Below the pieces are notes generated by a model. It searched no databases. It was given only the letters and a program-made list of their open reading frames with translations, and was not told the DNA's origin. A DNA stretch of 64,000 bases. Source: Gavia stellata. Lineage: Eukaryota; Chordata; Aves; Gaviiformes; Gaviidae. This document shows positions 25,701-39,900 of this stretch, in pieces. The stretch is taken from positions 11,500,880-11,564,879 of the forward strand of contig NC_082603.1 of assembly GCF_030936135.1 (NCBI RefSeq). Reading direction: 5' to 3'. Each line of letters opens with the position of its first letter. The stretch's first letter is position 1. The translations under genes were made by a program, and so were the position numbers.

Positions 25701-27019
25701 AGTAGTATACCTCTTTTAAGTAGATACATCCTAAATTGAATAATATGTAGTATTTTTCATGGATTGAAAAAGGAAGAAGATATGAAAATAAGTATTTAAC
25801 AAGGAATAAAATGGGATGTATTTAATCATTAATATCCCTGACAATCATGGAAATATATAGTCTAACTTGAGACTTCTGATGTGTAAGAAGGGATGCAGAG
25901 GGTACAGATCATTCTCATTTAGTTTTGGTGTGTGTTTAAGTGCAGTTCTCTCCCTATTCTGTCATAATAATTAGTGAATTTCTATTGATGAGGTCAACAG
26001 GGACATATCAGTAAGCTTAGAAATGGACCTGATTTCCCAGTTCAGAGCAGGGACAGAGGGGAAGGTATTCTAGTGTTTCCCCAGAAAGCTCTTTCATCTT
26101 ATATCTGAAACACAAATTACAGCCAGCTAGCGGTCAAGCATGAATTAAATCTTTGTCATGTAATACCACATCTTTTCAAGCAGATGTCTGAAAAGAATAC
26201 CTAGTATTTTTACCCTTATTTAAAGGCCAGTGACTAAAATCTTTATTGAACAAACTAAAGGAGGCCAACTCTATGCAGAAGATCTCCAGTTCTTAAGTAA
26301 TCAAACCTAGTATCTTTTAATAGATGCTTTTGGGTGTTTCTCATATTCACTTATCAACAGCAAATTGTTCTAGGGATAGCTTTGGGCTAAAACAGTATGT
26401 CTTTAGAGTAGGTTTTCAGAAGGGCTTAATGTTACTTTACTTTGCTGTCAATGAAGTTAAATGGGAATTCTTATGATGATTTTTAGAGTTGAATTTAGGA
26501 AAGGCTAATTATTTCTGTGCAAAGAGGATTTTCACATCAAATTGTCAGAACAAACCACCAGCACTTGGAATGAATCCAGCCCAGGTTGACTGCACCAACT
26601 TCTGACGAACCTTTGAGGCAGTTCTAGTGAATGCCTTTAAATTAAAAGAAACTAAATATCAGTAAGGTATTGATGAATGTGGTCAGATTAAAATGAGGCA
26701 AAACCTAAAAGTATCTTCAAAGGATCATCCATGGCCTAGGTTCAGTAATCATTACTAAATCATTTAATACACCATTACATAGTGGTCTAGACTAAATTAA
26801 GAGCATTTACCCAGAGTTACCATGGGGTAATATCTGACATACCACAGGTAGTTCTTTTTACAAAGGAGACTAAGTCGGGAAAAACAGTTAAATGCTATAG
26901 CTAAAATGTAGGTTCTACCATTGGCTGATGTTGTAAGCCTATGTGAAGAGTTGTTATTAAATAAATGTTTAAAGTTTTGCCTCAAATTATTACTTGACCT
27001 GTCAGCAGAGGCTGCTATC
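22731..27019. other. non-coding DNA containing a kB-like motif triplet
   Basis: No gene recognised. The notable item is the repeated GGGATTTTC motif at 23671-23715, listed separately. Open frames are 85 codons or fewer. Confidence 0.55.
23671..23715 (+). promoter_or_regulatory. three clustered NF-kB-like motifs
   Basis: GGGATTTTCC at 23671-23680, GGGATTTTCT at 23691-23700 and GGGATTTTCC at 23706-23715. The first and third fit the kB consensus GGGRNNYYCC exactly; the second has one mismatch. The complement of each also contains GGAAAA or AGAAAA, the NFAT-type core. Shared flanks (CCTTTTTA after copies 1 and 3) point to local duplication. They lie about 16 kb upstream of mir-181a-1 in transcript terms. 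Binding is not shown; a purely slippage-derived origin is possible. Confidence 0.4.
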
Positions 27020-27150
27020 TCTATTCTTGGTGATATTTAACAATTGATTGAACGAGGCACCCAGCACAGGGTAATGCCAGGTTTTGCCCTGGTTTGAGCA
27101 GGACATTGGACTAGGGTGAGGTACTGAGGTCCCTTCTGACCTCACTTATT
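27020..27150 (+). repeat. old CR1 LINE 3' fragment
   Basis: Contains GGTGATATTTAACAATTGAT, then CCTGGTTTGAGCAGGACATT followed by GGACTAGG, then GAGGTCCCTTCTGACCTCAC. These correspond in order to the standard CR1 3' end ('ggagatattcaaaac', 'tgctttgagcaggggttggactagatgac', 'gaggtcccttccaacctca'). Substitutions and small insertions indicate an old insertion. The terminal ATTCTRTG repeats are lost. Confidence 0.75.
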
Positions 27151-28204
27151 TCAGGAGTCCTTCTGATGGAACTGTTTCAGAGGCACTTCTGTTGATAAAG
27201 ATATTTCAGACAGCTCAAGAATTTAAAGTGTATCTACTTCTACATGTTTTTGTCAGCTGTTGGAGAAGAACTTGTATATCTGAAGGATGCTTTGAGCTTT
27301 CTGTTCTAAAAGTCAGGAATAATAAGTATATTTTTTGACTACTGACACTTTAGAAAATTACATTTGGGATCTTCATATGTGTGCATAACTTTCTCTAATG
27401 CCTATAGTGTGGTAGGTTTTTTGTTGTAGTTGTTTGACAGTAAGAAAGGGTGAGTGAATAGCTGGGGGGAGTTTTGTTTTGCTTTCATAGTCTGCTATCC
27501 AATGCCAAACCATTGTAGCTTTGGATGAAGTTTAAAATGGGGTGCAGGGGGGAAATAAAAGAAGTTACATTAGAGGGGGAAAAATAAAGAAATAAAGAAG
27601 CTAAGTCACTCTTAATATACAAAATACTCTTTTAATTTAGGAAAAAAGTAAAATAATTTCAACACTTGAAAAGAAAATTGTAGGCTGTTTTTTCTCATCC
27701 CCTGTGCAGTGGAAACAATTTTAAAAGTTTAGCTGAACTGTTGAATGTATTCAGTTGCCCTAGATAATCTTGGCAAGTTTAGAACATGCTCAGAAAACTT
27801 CATGGTTTCCTGATATTTAGCTCTTCTGAGTTGAGACTATGCCTTTAATAAGCAAAAATCACTGTTATTTTGCATATGGCATTAGAAATAAGCCAATACA
27901 GAATAAAATTAGCTGACTGTAATTTAATAACATGAATCTTTTTTCTTAGTGCGAATACTTTGAAACACTAACTTTGAGGGTCTGAGTGTTCAGACTGATG
28001 AACTGCACGTACTTTACACTGCAGAAAATAAGAAACCATGAAATCTTGAAAATTCTGTCTTAGATGAATAAATCCTTTCATCTTAAGTGGAGCTGGTTGT
28101 TTGAGGGCTGCAAGCAGCAGACCAGATTATAGGAGCAGACCCCCCAAAAAGCAGTTTTGTGACCTTGAAACAGCTTTCCCTGGACTTTTGACATGAAAAA
28201 AAGC
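27151..28204. other. non-coding DNA
   Basis: No gene or repeat recognised beyond A-rich AAATAAAG-like sequence at about 27580-27600. Confidence 0.5.
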
Positions 28205-28300
28205 TTTAAATGCAGGTCAAAAATCTGGATTCAATACCTAGCTCTGTTAGTGACTTCACGTGACTAGTCAAACTTCTTTTGTTAGAATAGTTTAGAAGAA
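28205..28300 (+). repeat. MIR-like SINE remnant
   Basis: The stretch AATCTGGATTCAATACCTAG followed by CTCTGTTAGTGACTTCACG and GTCAAACTTC follows the MIR order 'cctggattcaaatcctagctctgccactgact' and 'gtcacttcacct'. Diverged but clear motif order. Confidence 0.5.
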
Positions 28301-31300
28301 GAAATGTCTCAGATAGTCACACAATTATTTAGAAATTTGAATGTATTCTCTTAAGATGCTGTCAAAGTGCAAATTGTTATTTAATCAATATTTGTAATTG
28401 TGAATAACTGTACATATGTACAGGTCAATAAGTACCTGCTTCTGGAAAACAGTGTTTCAGTACATCTGGAATATGTTACTGAAAGTGGAAACAAAAACCA
28501 GCTAATATTTAAAAAACAAAAGAAACAAAAAATCTCACTTGATCTAGTTTAGAAGCTAGTTTGTTTAGAACACATTATTTCTATCTGACTCCCTAACCAT
28601 ATCCTGTATTTTAGTTTTAAATTCTCCATGAATGTTTTTATCTGGCTCTGTACTATTTGTACCTCTAAATTTCATTGGTGTAAGCAGGAGTCTGGCTATG
28701 TGATGAATTGAAGTATTGCAGCTGTCAGAGTAAGAAATTTCAGTGGAGTCTAAAGATAGACTTGTCTCTTGTATCTATTTGTTGGTAGAGAAAGAGGGTG
28801 ATTGATGAGAAGTACAGTATATGAAAGAACAGTTAAAACACTGACACTATAATACAGTGTCTCATTGGGTGATGTGGTGTTTTGACTACATGGCTGCAGC
28901 AGGTCTGTAATTTAAATGCCATTAATGGGACAAAAAGCAATAGGATGGAGACAGGAATACTGTAAAATCTCTGAGTCTGTACTTACAATGCAGATAAAAT
29001 AACCCTTTGAACTTGTGGTGCCAAATGTTGTCCAAAGTTACCTTTCTTCCATGGGAAAAGTAGTTTTTGGTTTTGTGGGGTTTTGTTTCTTCCCTTCCTC
29101 CTAGCACAGACAAACATTTTCTGTTTAGATTGCTTGGCTTGTGTCACTACAAAGATCCCAGGCAAAGGGAGGCTGCTTGTATTTAGCCTAACTCATGTTC
29201 TGTTCACACATTCAGTACAGAATTCGCTATTGTGAATAGTCATGACTATGTTTTCTTTGTGCTTGTTGGCTTTTGAATATGCTGCTTTATACTTCAGTAA
29301 AAGTAGCACACAGAACTAATTTCATCAGAAGCTATTGGTGTTTAGCTGTAACTGAGTTACACATAGTCCTGTGACTGCATCCCAGTTATAATATCTCATT
29401 TGTTTCCACTCGGCTGTTGTAATGTTCCCTGCCTTTTAGACTTGTCCTTTCTCTTGCTCTCCTTTTTTCCTTTTTTTTTTTTGGCCCCCATTTAAAATTA
29501 TAACTGACTTTGTTTTGCTTATCGAACTTAAGTGTGGGTAAGCACGTATTTTCCGTACCCTCACAGAAGCCAAACATTTAATGCACCTTAATGTAATATA
29601 TGCTGTAATTGTGTGCCAAATTGGACTGAGTCTTTCCAGAAACAGTTCCTGATCTTTGAGAACCTTGCAAAATGTGTACAATATGTTAATTGTGAAGCTT
29701 TTTTTAAGCACGTATTTCAAAAGAGGAGAAAAAATGCTGTGTAAGTGAAACTTGTTTAAAGGGCTCTGCCATTTCTAGCAGGAGACTGTTGTAATATTGC
29801 ATTATTTCTTTATACTGATAGAATGCAAACAAAAGAATGAAGCCTTTGTAAATTGCACTTAGGCTTTTGTTTCCCTTAAACTGGTTCATTGTATGTAAGT
29901 CTGGTACTATACCACATATATACTAGATGTTTCCAGTTTTGGCTAAGTGGATGGATTTTTTTCAAAATATTCTTGCAGTGCTAACAAAGTTTAAATCCAA
30001 AGTCTGTTCTGTGAATAAATCAAAACTTAATAGTAATAGTTGCTAAAGGGATGACGGGGGGTGGTGGTGTCAGAAAAGCTGTCTCTTTATAGTACAAGCC
30101 TTACTTTCTAAGTGTGGTAAATGCGTGCGTGTATGTATGCCTTTCTTTTCTCCCTTAAAATCAAATTGTACTTAAAATTCAATACAAGTTTCTCTGTTAC
30201 AAAATATGACATGGATCTACTTATACTGAAGGTAAGAGAAGTGAAGAACAGTAAACTGCATTAACTTAGAAATTTTGGATCTTATCAGAAGCTATTTATT
30301 GAGAATTATCTTTATCTGGTATCTGTCATGTGAGGCTACCTCTTTCAAGCAAAGTCTTTCAAATCTGTGGTCATCAAAATGGCTTTCTAATGATTCTGTG
30401 TATTCATATAGCAACTCAGCTTCTTCCAAAACCTAGTACTAGAATAGAAATCTTATGGCTGCTTTGGTTTTGGAAGGTATCTTGATCAGAACAGTCAATA
30501 AAATGCAAAAAGGTACATTGGCCAAGTGAAAGCAATTGTCTGTGTTTATTCCCTTCTGAATATTACTGAAGAAAGATTTCCCTTAAACCACTACGCATGG
30601 CTACTACAATCAGTACTTAGTTTTGGCAGGGGGCAGATGGGGTTCTTCAAAGAAGTGATTAGTGGTCCTAATAAAGTTTCTCTGTCAGGCAGTCCAAGAA
30701 TTTTAACTAGAAATTATGGCTGTAAGTTATAAATTTTGGAAGGTTAGGTTTTCTCAACTTCTAACAGCAAATGCAATAGATACAACCTTGTAGTATGTTG
30801 GGGAACTGCACCACTTCTAGATCCTGTCTTGTAGAGATCATTGTTTTCTTTTTTATCATTATTTGGAAGTGTCATGAGTGAAATATCAAGATTCTGGGTC
30901 TTGAGGTACAAATATTGAGAAAACTTGGCTTCCCTTTATTTCCTCTTGCTGTATTTGTTGCTAGTTTCTTCTTTCACTGCCCTGCCAACGTACTAATACC
31001 TTATTTTTGTTAGTTTGTCTTTCTGCTTGATAGTGGAACAGAAATTATGCAAACAGAAACAAAATTTCTTTTATTTTCAGTTCCTACTGTACAGTTTTTT
31101 CCTTGCTATCTCAAAGGAATCATTACTTATGAAATCCTTTGGCTTAGTGTGACTGCACTTTCTCGCTATGGCTAGTCACAGTGATTAAAACAACCTCTTG
31201 TTTACCTGCTATTGGAAAAAACAGTAGTTCAAATAGCTAAAGGCCTCTGACTTTTTGTGCTGAATTTTCCAAATTCAGTGTTTTGCAAATAGACTTGTGT

Positions 31301-33491
31301 CTCTGCATGTGTAGCTCATGGTTTATCATGTACTATTTACATACATGTGCAACATAAACCCGTGAATTTTGGGTAAACTTTTGCTTCTTTAATTTCTGTT
31401 ATGTCTTTCCATGCAAGATAAAAATGACAGGAAATGCCTCTACAGTAAATGTAGAATTTACACATGTCAGTTGCTGAAAATAGTGTTGAAGGGGACTATT
31501 TACGTACAAAATTCTTACAATTTTTGTATGTGACTTCTGAAAAATAATGATTTCTTTCTTAGCACCCTTGTCACAAAAGCTTGGCCTGGTAGGCTAGGAA
31601 TTCTTTCCCCTTGCTCTTGAAAACCATGGAAAACTAGAATTTACCTAGAGCTTAATCACCTGTGCTGGAATCTCCTTAAAGTTAGTGGAAGTGTTTGTAA
31701 GAATCAGGAAGAGCTTAGGGGTGTTGTAACAGCTGCTCACAAACCAAATTGCCTGGGGGCAAGACCTGCTAGGAGTCACAGACTTTGAAATAAAAGCCCA
31801 GTGTTTTAATATTATAGCCATAACCTTCCGGTCTTTAAGTTGCAATATGTTCTAGTAGGAAATTTAGGGGAAATGCTAGAAAAATTTGCAGCTTATTTGC
31901 ATCACCTTCCCCCACTTATTTGGCCTTAATGTTCTTCATAATTCTCAGAGGTGTTGGGCATAAGTATCAGCTGATTTTTAAGAACAGAAGAAAGTTTGAA
32001 ATTAAAAATACTGACTAGAATATTTCAGAAATGGGCATATGTTTGCCCATATTAAGTTATTAACAGATTTGAAACTATCAGCTTGAATAGCACAAAAGCA
32101 ATATCCCAATTTCTTTATCAGCATAACTTGTGCCTTCAAGATCAGAAAATATATACTTCATGGGGATGGACTGGTACTAATCTCTTAACTGTAGTAGTAT
32201 TACTGATACTGCTTCAGAGACTCTGAATGGAAGAAGGATTTATGGTCTTTAAAGCAATGTTGCATCTCCTCTTTTTCTGTATTCTGAAAACTATTGTAAC
32301 AGCATAATCAGAAGGAAAAATTAATCAGTTGCTGAAAGAAGTGGGAAAATAAATATGAAGAAACCAAAATGCTCAAGGATTAACTAACAATTTAGAGCAT
32401 TTGGAGATGCTAGGATGGTGTGCATGTACTTCACACAGAATAGACAGTATTTGAGTAGTATCTAGTGCTTACAGTCCTCTGGGAACCTCCGAACGTGAAT
32501 GAGCCGTAATGTAATATTTAGTGAGCCACAGTCCTGTGATTTATCTGCACAGAAGAGAAAAATGTGTAAAGGTGGGCATGGGTGTTGGAAGAAGCTAGAG
32601 AGGGCATGGCAGCCCTTATGGTAAGAAGTTAATTTCACCTGGCTTCATTTACCTGATATGGATCAAGGTTGCAAGTGGTCACTTCCTTGTCATATAACAG
32701 AGTGCAGCTGAAGAGAAATGAGTCATTTTTCTTGCATTTATTGCCACAAACCCTCTGTGAACATGAAATCAAAGCACAACTTGAAAAGTAATGGCTAGTG
32801 TTTTCCCAACCTGTTTTTTTAAATAAGATCAGAATATGAGTTAGTGAAGAAACTTACTGGCAGGTTTGGTAAAATCAATCTTAGGTATAACACCATTTTT
32901 CTACTTAAGAAACAATTTATGAAATGAAAGGGAGCTATTTTTCATGCCCAACTGGATTTTAAATATAGAGTGAATGTGCACAATTTCTGCATGTCGTAAA
33001 AGCATATTATGCACTTAGATAGATTTTCCTAATAAATGACTTGCACACAAGTAATTCTTTCAGTAACCAAAATGGTTGTTACTTTTCTGCTAAAAGTCCT
33101 GAGTATATTTTGTAACAATTAAAACCCTGAGGAGAGCACAGTTCACTTCCTGATGTAGCAGTGCAGTCCCAGCTGCCCTCCCAAGAGCAGAATTCCAGAT
33201 GTTCCTGTTTTGCTGTATGGACTGGTGCTGTAATTGTTGGACAGTAAGGATATGATTTGGCTATCTGATAATGTTGTATTTGAAATACTTTCACTGTGGC
33301 TGTAGTGATGTGTATACACAATATGAAGAAAACTGTATTATGGATTGCAGTCTTTAAATGCATTCATATTGCTAAAGTGAGTGCAAGAAGTGCTTAGATT
33401 TGAGGATATCTGGAATCCCACGTAATGGGAGAATTAGCTAGTATCTAAAGCAGTATATAAGGTAACATAGCCGATGATTTGAACCTGTCAT
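28301..33491. other. non-coding DNA
   Basis: No gene recognised; all open frames are under 95 codons. It contains a 16-bp perfect palindrome at 28408-28423 and a small 7-bp inverted repeat at 32032-32051. Neither exceeds chance expectation. Confidence 0.55.
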
Positions 33492-33942
33492 TCATAGAAT
33501 CATTTAGGTTGGAAAAGACCTTTAAGATAATAGAGTCCAACCATAAACCTAACACTGCCAAGTCCACCACTAAACTATATCTCTAAGCACCACATCTACA
33601 GTCTTTTAAATAACTCCAGGGATAGTGACTCAAACACCTCCCTGGGCAGCCTGTTTCAATGTCTGATAACCCTTTTGGTGAAGAAGTTTTTCCTAATATC
33701 CAATCTTAAACCTCTCCTGGTGCAACTTAAGGCCATTTCCTCTTGTCCTATCACTAGTCACTTGGGAGAAGAGACCAACACCCACTTCTCTACAACCTCC
33801 TTTCAGGTAGTCGTAGAAAGTGGCAAGGTCTTCCCTGAACCTCTTTCTCTCCAAACAACCCCAGTTCCCTCAGCGGCTCCTCATAGGATTTTTTTCTGTA
33901 GACCCTTCACCTTAATCATGCTACTTGCTTGCTCTGGTCACG
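33492..33942 (-). mobile_element. CR1 LINE, 5'-truncated, reverse orientation
   Basis: This is the reverse complement of the 3' end of a chicken-repeat-1 non-LTR retrotransposon, the dominant avian LINE. On the plus strand it begins TTCATAGAATCATTTAGGTT, continues with GGAAAAGACC, GTCCAACCATAAACCTAACA, CTCCCTGGGCAGCCTGTTTC, TCTCCAAACAACCCCAGTTC and CTCAGCGGCTCCTCATAGGA, and fades near CTCTGGTCACG. Only about 450 bp of the 3' end is present, the usual 5' truncation, so no reverse transcriptase remains. It is much better preserved than the copy near 27 kb, indicating a younger insertion. The plus-strand open frame at 33675-34049 is antisense read-through of this element, not a gene. Confidence 0.95.
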
Positions 33943-36900
33943 ATTATAGTGTGTACATAGAGGGGAAGAAGAAAAACCCATCTAGGGAAGTGTTTCTACA
34001 TGTTCAGCTCTGGTGTTTCTTGCACCGTTTCATGGGGCTGTTTTTATAGGACACTAAAAGTTTAATAAAGCTTGGATTCAGTAAGACCGCAGAATATGAG
34101 AACAACTTTAGTTGTGGTTGTTCCCATGTTTTCGGTATTTTTTTTCAGAATATGTTCTACCATGGTTGAATGTGCATGTGTTCAAATTTCTTGAACGTGT
34201 TCGTGACGGGGTTGGGGGCTGATCCTGGATTCCTTCCACACCTAATTATTCCATTAAATGCTGTGGATATTCTGGTTGTGGATTATCTTGTTTTAAATCA
34301 CCACTACATATCATTTAAATGATTTTAAATGCCCTAGTGAGCAGTTGATCACGGGCAGAAAGCTTCTCAGGTACTAGTAATAACTGCGGCAGAAGAGGAA
34401 CACCAAACATTAATTTCTTCAAACACAGTTCGCAAACTCTGTGGCCACTTCTATTTTCCTAATCTGCTTAGTCTGAAAATGGCTTTTTTAATTTTTTTTT
34501 TTGCAAGACGTAGCAAAACAGGGCCTTGATTTCAGGTGATGCTGCTGATGTATTATTGTAATAGAAATTTGTAATCAAGATTATAGTAACTGTCAACAGT
34601 ATACAGCTCCACTTTCAGGATGAGAAAAATGGAGATGATGATTCCCAGATCCGTAGAATCCTACTTTGTTGGAGAAAGACTGTAGGGGCAAACATGGGCT
34701 TAGGTGTATGGAGAAAAGGATCTTCTCTCCCTTCTGGGCATGTGGAGTTGAACATTCACTTTGCTTTGTGGTCTAGGCTTATTACTAAATGCTCAAGCCT
34801 GGAGGCATTTCCTAAATGAGGCTGCAACTGTATAGCTTTTAAACTCAATCAGTCCCCTCTTCTGTTTTCTCCGTACTGCATCAATTATAATGGAGTTTAC
34901 TTGGCTGTGTGAGAAAGGGAAGGTGTAGGGGTCCCTGTAACCAGCCCTCTTCTTTCCCTGTAGTGCGGTGGAATGGCTACATCTTATGTGGCCCTTTGGC
35001 AGCAGCAAGCTAGATTCTCCAGAATCTTAAAATGTAAATTATGGTTAATGGGGGGATGCTGGGACAATAAAATCATTCAACAGCAAAGAAATAAGTGAGT
35101 TAGCTTCCACTACCTGATGTGAGACTCCTTCAGAGTAGAAAGAATACCAAACTGGGCTGTGCTTTGTGTAATATCGACATGATAGGTTGGCCCAGGGTGT
35201 TTCTTCCACACAGCAATCTCCTGAGGCTTGTGGTCTTCTGTAAAATGCAAACTTGAGAGAAAGCAATCCTATCACAACTATTACTAATACCCAAAAAAAG
35301 TGTCCTAAGGAAATTGCTATTCACAGGATTAAGAACCGATTAGAGTGTATTTAACAAAGCAGTCGAACTGAGATGTTACCATTAAAAAAGAAAAAGTAAC
35401 AAAAATGACGACAAAACACCTAATAACTGCCTTAAGGAAAAAACCCTTTGTTAGGGTTCAGGCATAAGAAAATACTTGGCCTGTTTTGAACTGCAGTGTT
35501 TTTGTAACATGCTTTTGTTGGATCACAATCTTCTCTCTCTTCTCTGTTTGATCTAAAAGTCCAACTGTGTTAATTTAACAAATTAATGTAACGCATTAAG
35601 CTTGTAACATGATTAAAGGTATTACTAGTACTTTCTATAAAGAATGTTTTTTCTCATTCTGTTAGGAGTTTTTCCCTGCAATTGCAGATGTATACAAAAC
35701 TGTAACTACATCTGGTTAAAAATTTAATCTATTTTTTTTCCCCCTGTGGGGAAAATGCAAGATGTTTTGAAGAAATATATTTTTCAATTGACATTTTTCT
35801 GGGAAGCCCTTTTGTATGAGGAGAAGAAAAAAAGACCCCTTGCTGCCCCAGAAGGGTTGATAGCCTGGTGTTTTTGGTGTGCCTCTGGAATGTTAGAGCT
35901 CTGTTGTTGTTGTTGTTGGAGAAGGGCCTGGAAACCTGGGTTTCTGATACTCTGTGTGCAAGTCTTAACGATCAGACTACCATCTATCTGGAAAGTGATA
36001 GTGCTGCCTAGTTTTTCTCCTCCTATTTCCTTTGCTATGACCTCCTTTCTCCAAAAGAAAATGAAAATAACTTAGACATATCTCTCTTTAGTCTAATACA
36101 GAAGAAAGAGATATTCTTTTCTAATTGGTCTTAACAGCAATGTATAGAGCCATTGTTTATGTTGTCTAGTAAAGAAAAAAATGTAATTATGATATAAAGT
36201 TTACCCTTAGCAATGAAGTGAAACAACTGTAAATGTTTGGAGAGAAAGGTTCTGTAGCTGTGGCTGAAGAGTTCTGTTTGGAGCAATGGAAAATTCTTGT
36301 ATATATTCCACTGAGTATCGCAAAGAAGCATCTTGCTGTCTGCGCACTTGTATAGGTACTTAATACTTTGCTTTATTTACGCATAGTAAAAACTAGAACT
36401 AATATTGACAATGTGAGGGCTGCTTCAAAAAAATACAAAACCAAACAGAAAAAAACATGTGTGAGGAAAAAATCCTGTTCATGAAGCTGAAGTGACTCTT
36501 TATGGAAGAATAAAAATAATCAGTCTGATATATCTGAATCCCTCTCTTCCACTTATTCAAAAACATGCAAAACCTTAGCGTAATTTTATTGCCAACTATT
36601 ACAGCATCTCTTTTGAAGTACAAATTCTAACTGAAATCAGTGAAATGTCTTTCAAAAAGTTCAGCATGCGTGCTAAGGTATTACAGATTTTTCTTTTATG
36701 TACTTGAACACAGGTATGTCTGATTTTCTTTAAAGCTTCTGTCAGTGGGGAAAGAAATGTTATGGTTGGATCATGCTCCCATAGGATGTGCCTTATTTTT
36801 AGTACTTCATGTTTTAATATTCTTCGCTTAATGGTGTTTTGGGGGGTGTTTCTGAATCATTACTTTGCAGAAAGAAACAGACATTGCTGTCCATCTCCAA

Positions 36901-39900
36901 ATGGGTTTCCACCTTGTTTAAAGATTGGTGCTTTTCTCCTTTATTCTTTAGAAAAGATAATTTTAAATTAGATTCTGCTTTCCAGATAAGGTACTCTTAA
37001 TTTTTAATTCAAGGGAACAAGAGGGGGTAACATTGGGGTATATTTGATCTCTTTGAATTATTTCAGTCTGCCTTTAAAAACTACCAGCATTGTAACTTTC
37101 TCTTGAAAGGCTGCTGTTGCAGTCAGATGTTTGTTGGCTGGACTGAAAAGTATGCTTTGGATACTGTTTTGAAAACAATCTAGTGCCCCATAAGTGCAAT
37201 ATACAATAAAAGGAAGTAATGCTCAAGACCTATTGTGTGTGGATTGCTGCAAACTGCTTTTCTCTTAATGCTTTCAGCTTGCTGATCTGAATAAAAGGTT
37301 GTTTCTACATTTTATTCCAGTTATCTAGGTGAAATTCTTCATTTCAGGTCCTTTTTGTTTTTGCTTTCACCTGTTTTTACAGGTTTTTAGTGCTGCCTGT
37401 TTAACATGTGTGCAGTGAACAGCTGTACTAGTGAGTTCCTGCAGATGATGTGAGCCAGTATGAGTTTTATAACTGCCCCTATGGTGTTCAGTCATGGAAG
37501 CCTTGATTTAGGAAAAAGAAATCATATTCCGTCATGGATGTCTTCAAATTTCCTGACCTAGACCTAGAAAAAAAATGTGTGTTTTTTTCTGTCACCCTCT
37601 GTACTGAGCTGTCTTGGATGACTTTCTTCTGTGGCTCCTAAACATGCCAGATAAAGTTTGGAGCTATCCAGTAATTGCATGTTCCAAGTTCCTTTTCGTA
37701 TCTACAGCAATCCTGTTAATGTTACTTCTTTTAAAGCTCTTTGTTAGTAAATATAATCAGATAAAAGGCTACCTACTCTGGATTTCTGCTCTGTAAAAGT
37801 CCGTTAAATAAACACAGTATTACCAGCTGAGTGACTTCTGAGCTTACTTTTACTGAGGGTTTTAGTGGGCTGTTAACAACTACAGGTATGGCTTTTTTTA
37901 CTTCTTGATTTGAGGGGGTATTTTGCTTATCAGATCACCTCTGTTTTCCTGATTCCTTCATGTATGACTTTGCTCTAAAGGAGAGCCATATCTAACTATA
38001 TTTTCTTTATTATGAGTTCAAAATACCTATTAATCTGGAAATAATTTCAGAAAGTGTATTCCACTGTTGAAATAGTGGCCATGACACCACTATTTTGTAT
38101 CTCTAGTTTTGTATAAAAATTTCATATATTTAAAATTCATAATTGAGTTTCTTTTCAAGATAAATTTCAGAAAGACAAACCTTAAACAGACCTGTATCAG
38201 TGTGCTTACCTAGGAACTAAGTTGGACATTACAGCTGTATCATAGTGTGCATCTGGAGGGGGGACTTAAACTGTAGTGGCAACCTTTCACATGGGTGTAC
38301 TATGCAGTTGTTTGCAGGACTTAATATCTTTGTATAAGTTTTTCAGCTGGATTTAATGTTCTCCTTGCTCTGGAAAAGTAAAGTGTTTTCTGTGGCATGT
38401 CCTAGACCCCTTTCTCATTTCTCCCACTTCTACCATCAAATCACTGTATCACAGGTATATATGCAGGACTTTTTTTTCCTTTTTATAGTAGTTGCTAAAT
38501 AATGCTGCCAAGTTTGTCGAGTCAGAAATGTAATCAACACTCTATACAGCATTTCTTAGAGACTGAGATTGAAAAGGAAATAGACAACAAAATCAACGCT
38601 GCTGGTCAAGAGTTGCAATGAGGTGTTTTCCAGGGGAAAGAATAGTAATAGCAAAGCCAGGACTCATTGGTCCTATTATCTGTGCACGAGAACAGCATTG
38701 TCTTTTTGTCCCTTCCTTATGCCCCACAAAACAACCTCCAGTTTTGGTGAATTAGAAATATAGAGATTTAATCTTCACTCTTTAAAAGTAATTTTCTAGC
38801 TCTTTCCATTGCTAAGATAGAATGGAAACCATAAACCAATGGTAAATGTCAGCTAACCACTAGACTTGAAAGAACCAGCAGCTGGCTTTTGCTTATGAAG
38901 CGGAGAAACTGCGTGGGAGGAGATGTAAAGAACCTCCTCAAATACCCACTCTAACAGAGGGGGGTGGGAGGGAGACTGTACCGAATATGAGTTTTAACCT
39001 TTAGAATTCTTTTGCTATTCTCTTGTATTCTTAGACTTGTATGAAAATGCAAAATGGCAATTGATTTGTTTCAGGTTAAAGGCATCAGACAAAGGCCCTA
39101 TGCCACCTAAAACTAATTTCTGATAAGAAATGGTGCACTTAATTTGCCTGTATCAATTTTGTGTCTCGTAAAGATTTATGGTATGAATCTCCAACATTCT
39201 TGAAATGTATTTAATGAATAATTGTTTGCAAAGAGCTTGAGTGTGCTTCAAATCAGATGCAATGTTTTTAATGCAGTAACATTATTAACAACGTTGTTAG
39301 AGTAGTACTGAAATGGCAGCACTTAAAAAATGCATCTACCACAAATCTGAAATGATGGGTTTGTTTTGAGTACAAATAAACATAAGGGAAGTGGATTGGG
39401 TGATATTAATTCATGATGTATAAACTGAGATCAAAAATAGTCCACAGGTTTATGCTAATATAAATTGAGACAAATTCTAGGTTGGCAACACTGTTTGATC
39501 TAAAAGCTGTCTAAGCAAGGCAACTAATGTTTCTTCTGCTTCTAAAAGGAAGTCTATACCTGCTGTCGAGGAAAGACAAAGGGTTGGGTTTGGGTGTTTT
39601 TGTTGTTTTTCAAGTAACTTATTTTTTCAATAATTCATTGATCCTTCATCACTTTCTGATATGGAAAACAATATATAGCCTCATTAGTTGATGGCACAAT
39701 GACTTTTAACTTATTCTGAAAAGATTCAGGGTAAACAGACTAGAAACTGAAGAAAGAAGTTTTTTTCTGAAAACAGTCAATTATAAGACACTTAACCAAT
39801 GCATCTGAAAAACATGGTGGCAATCTGTCTGGTTTCAATTGGAGAACTTTCTGTATCTAGATGCTGATTTTACTGGGCAGATGAAACTGCTCTCAAGGAA

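Noticed and set aside
28408..28423. 16-bp perfect palindrome CTGTACATATGTACAG
   Set aside because: About one such palindrome is expected by chance in 64 kb.
33675..34049. 124-codon plus-strand open frame
   Set aside because: Mostly antisense to the CR1 3' end; such frames recur wherever CR1 is inserted.
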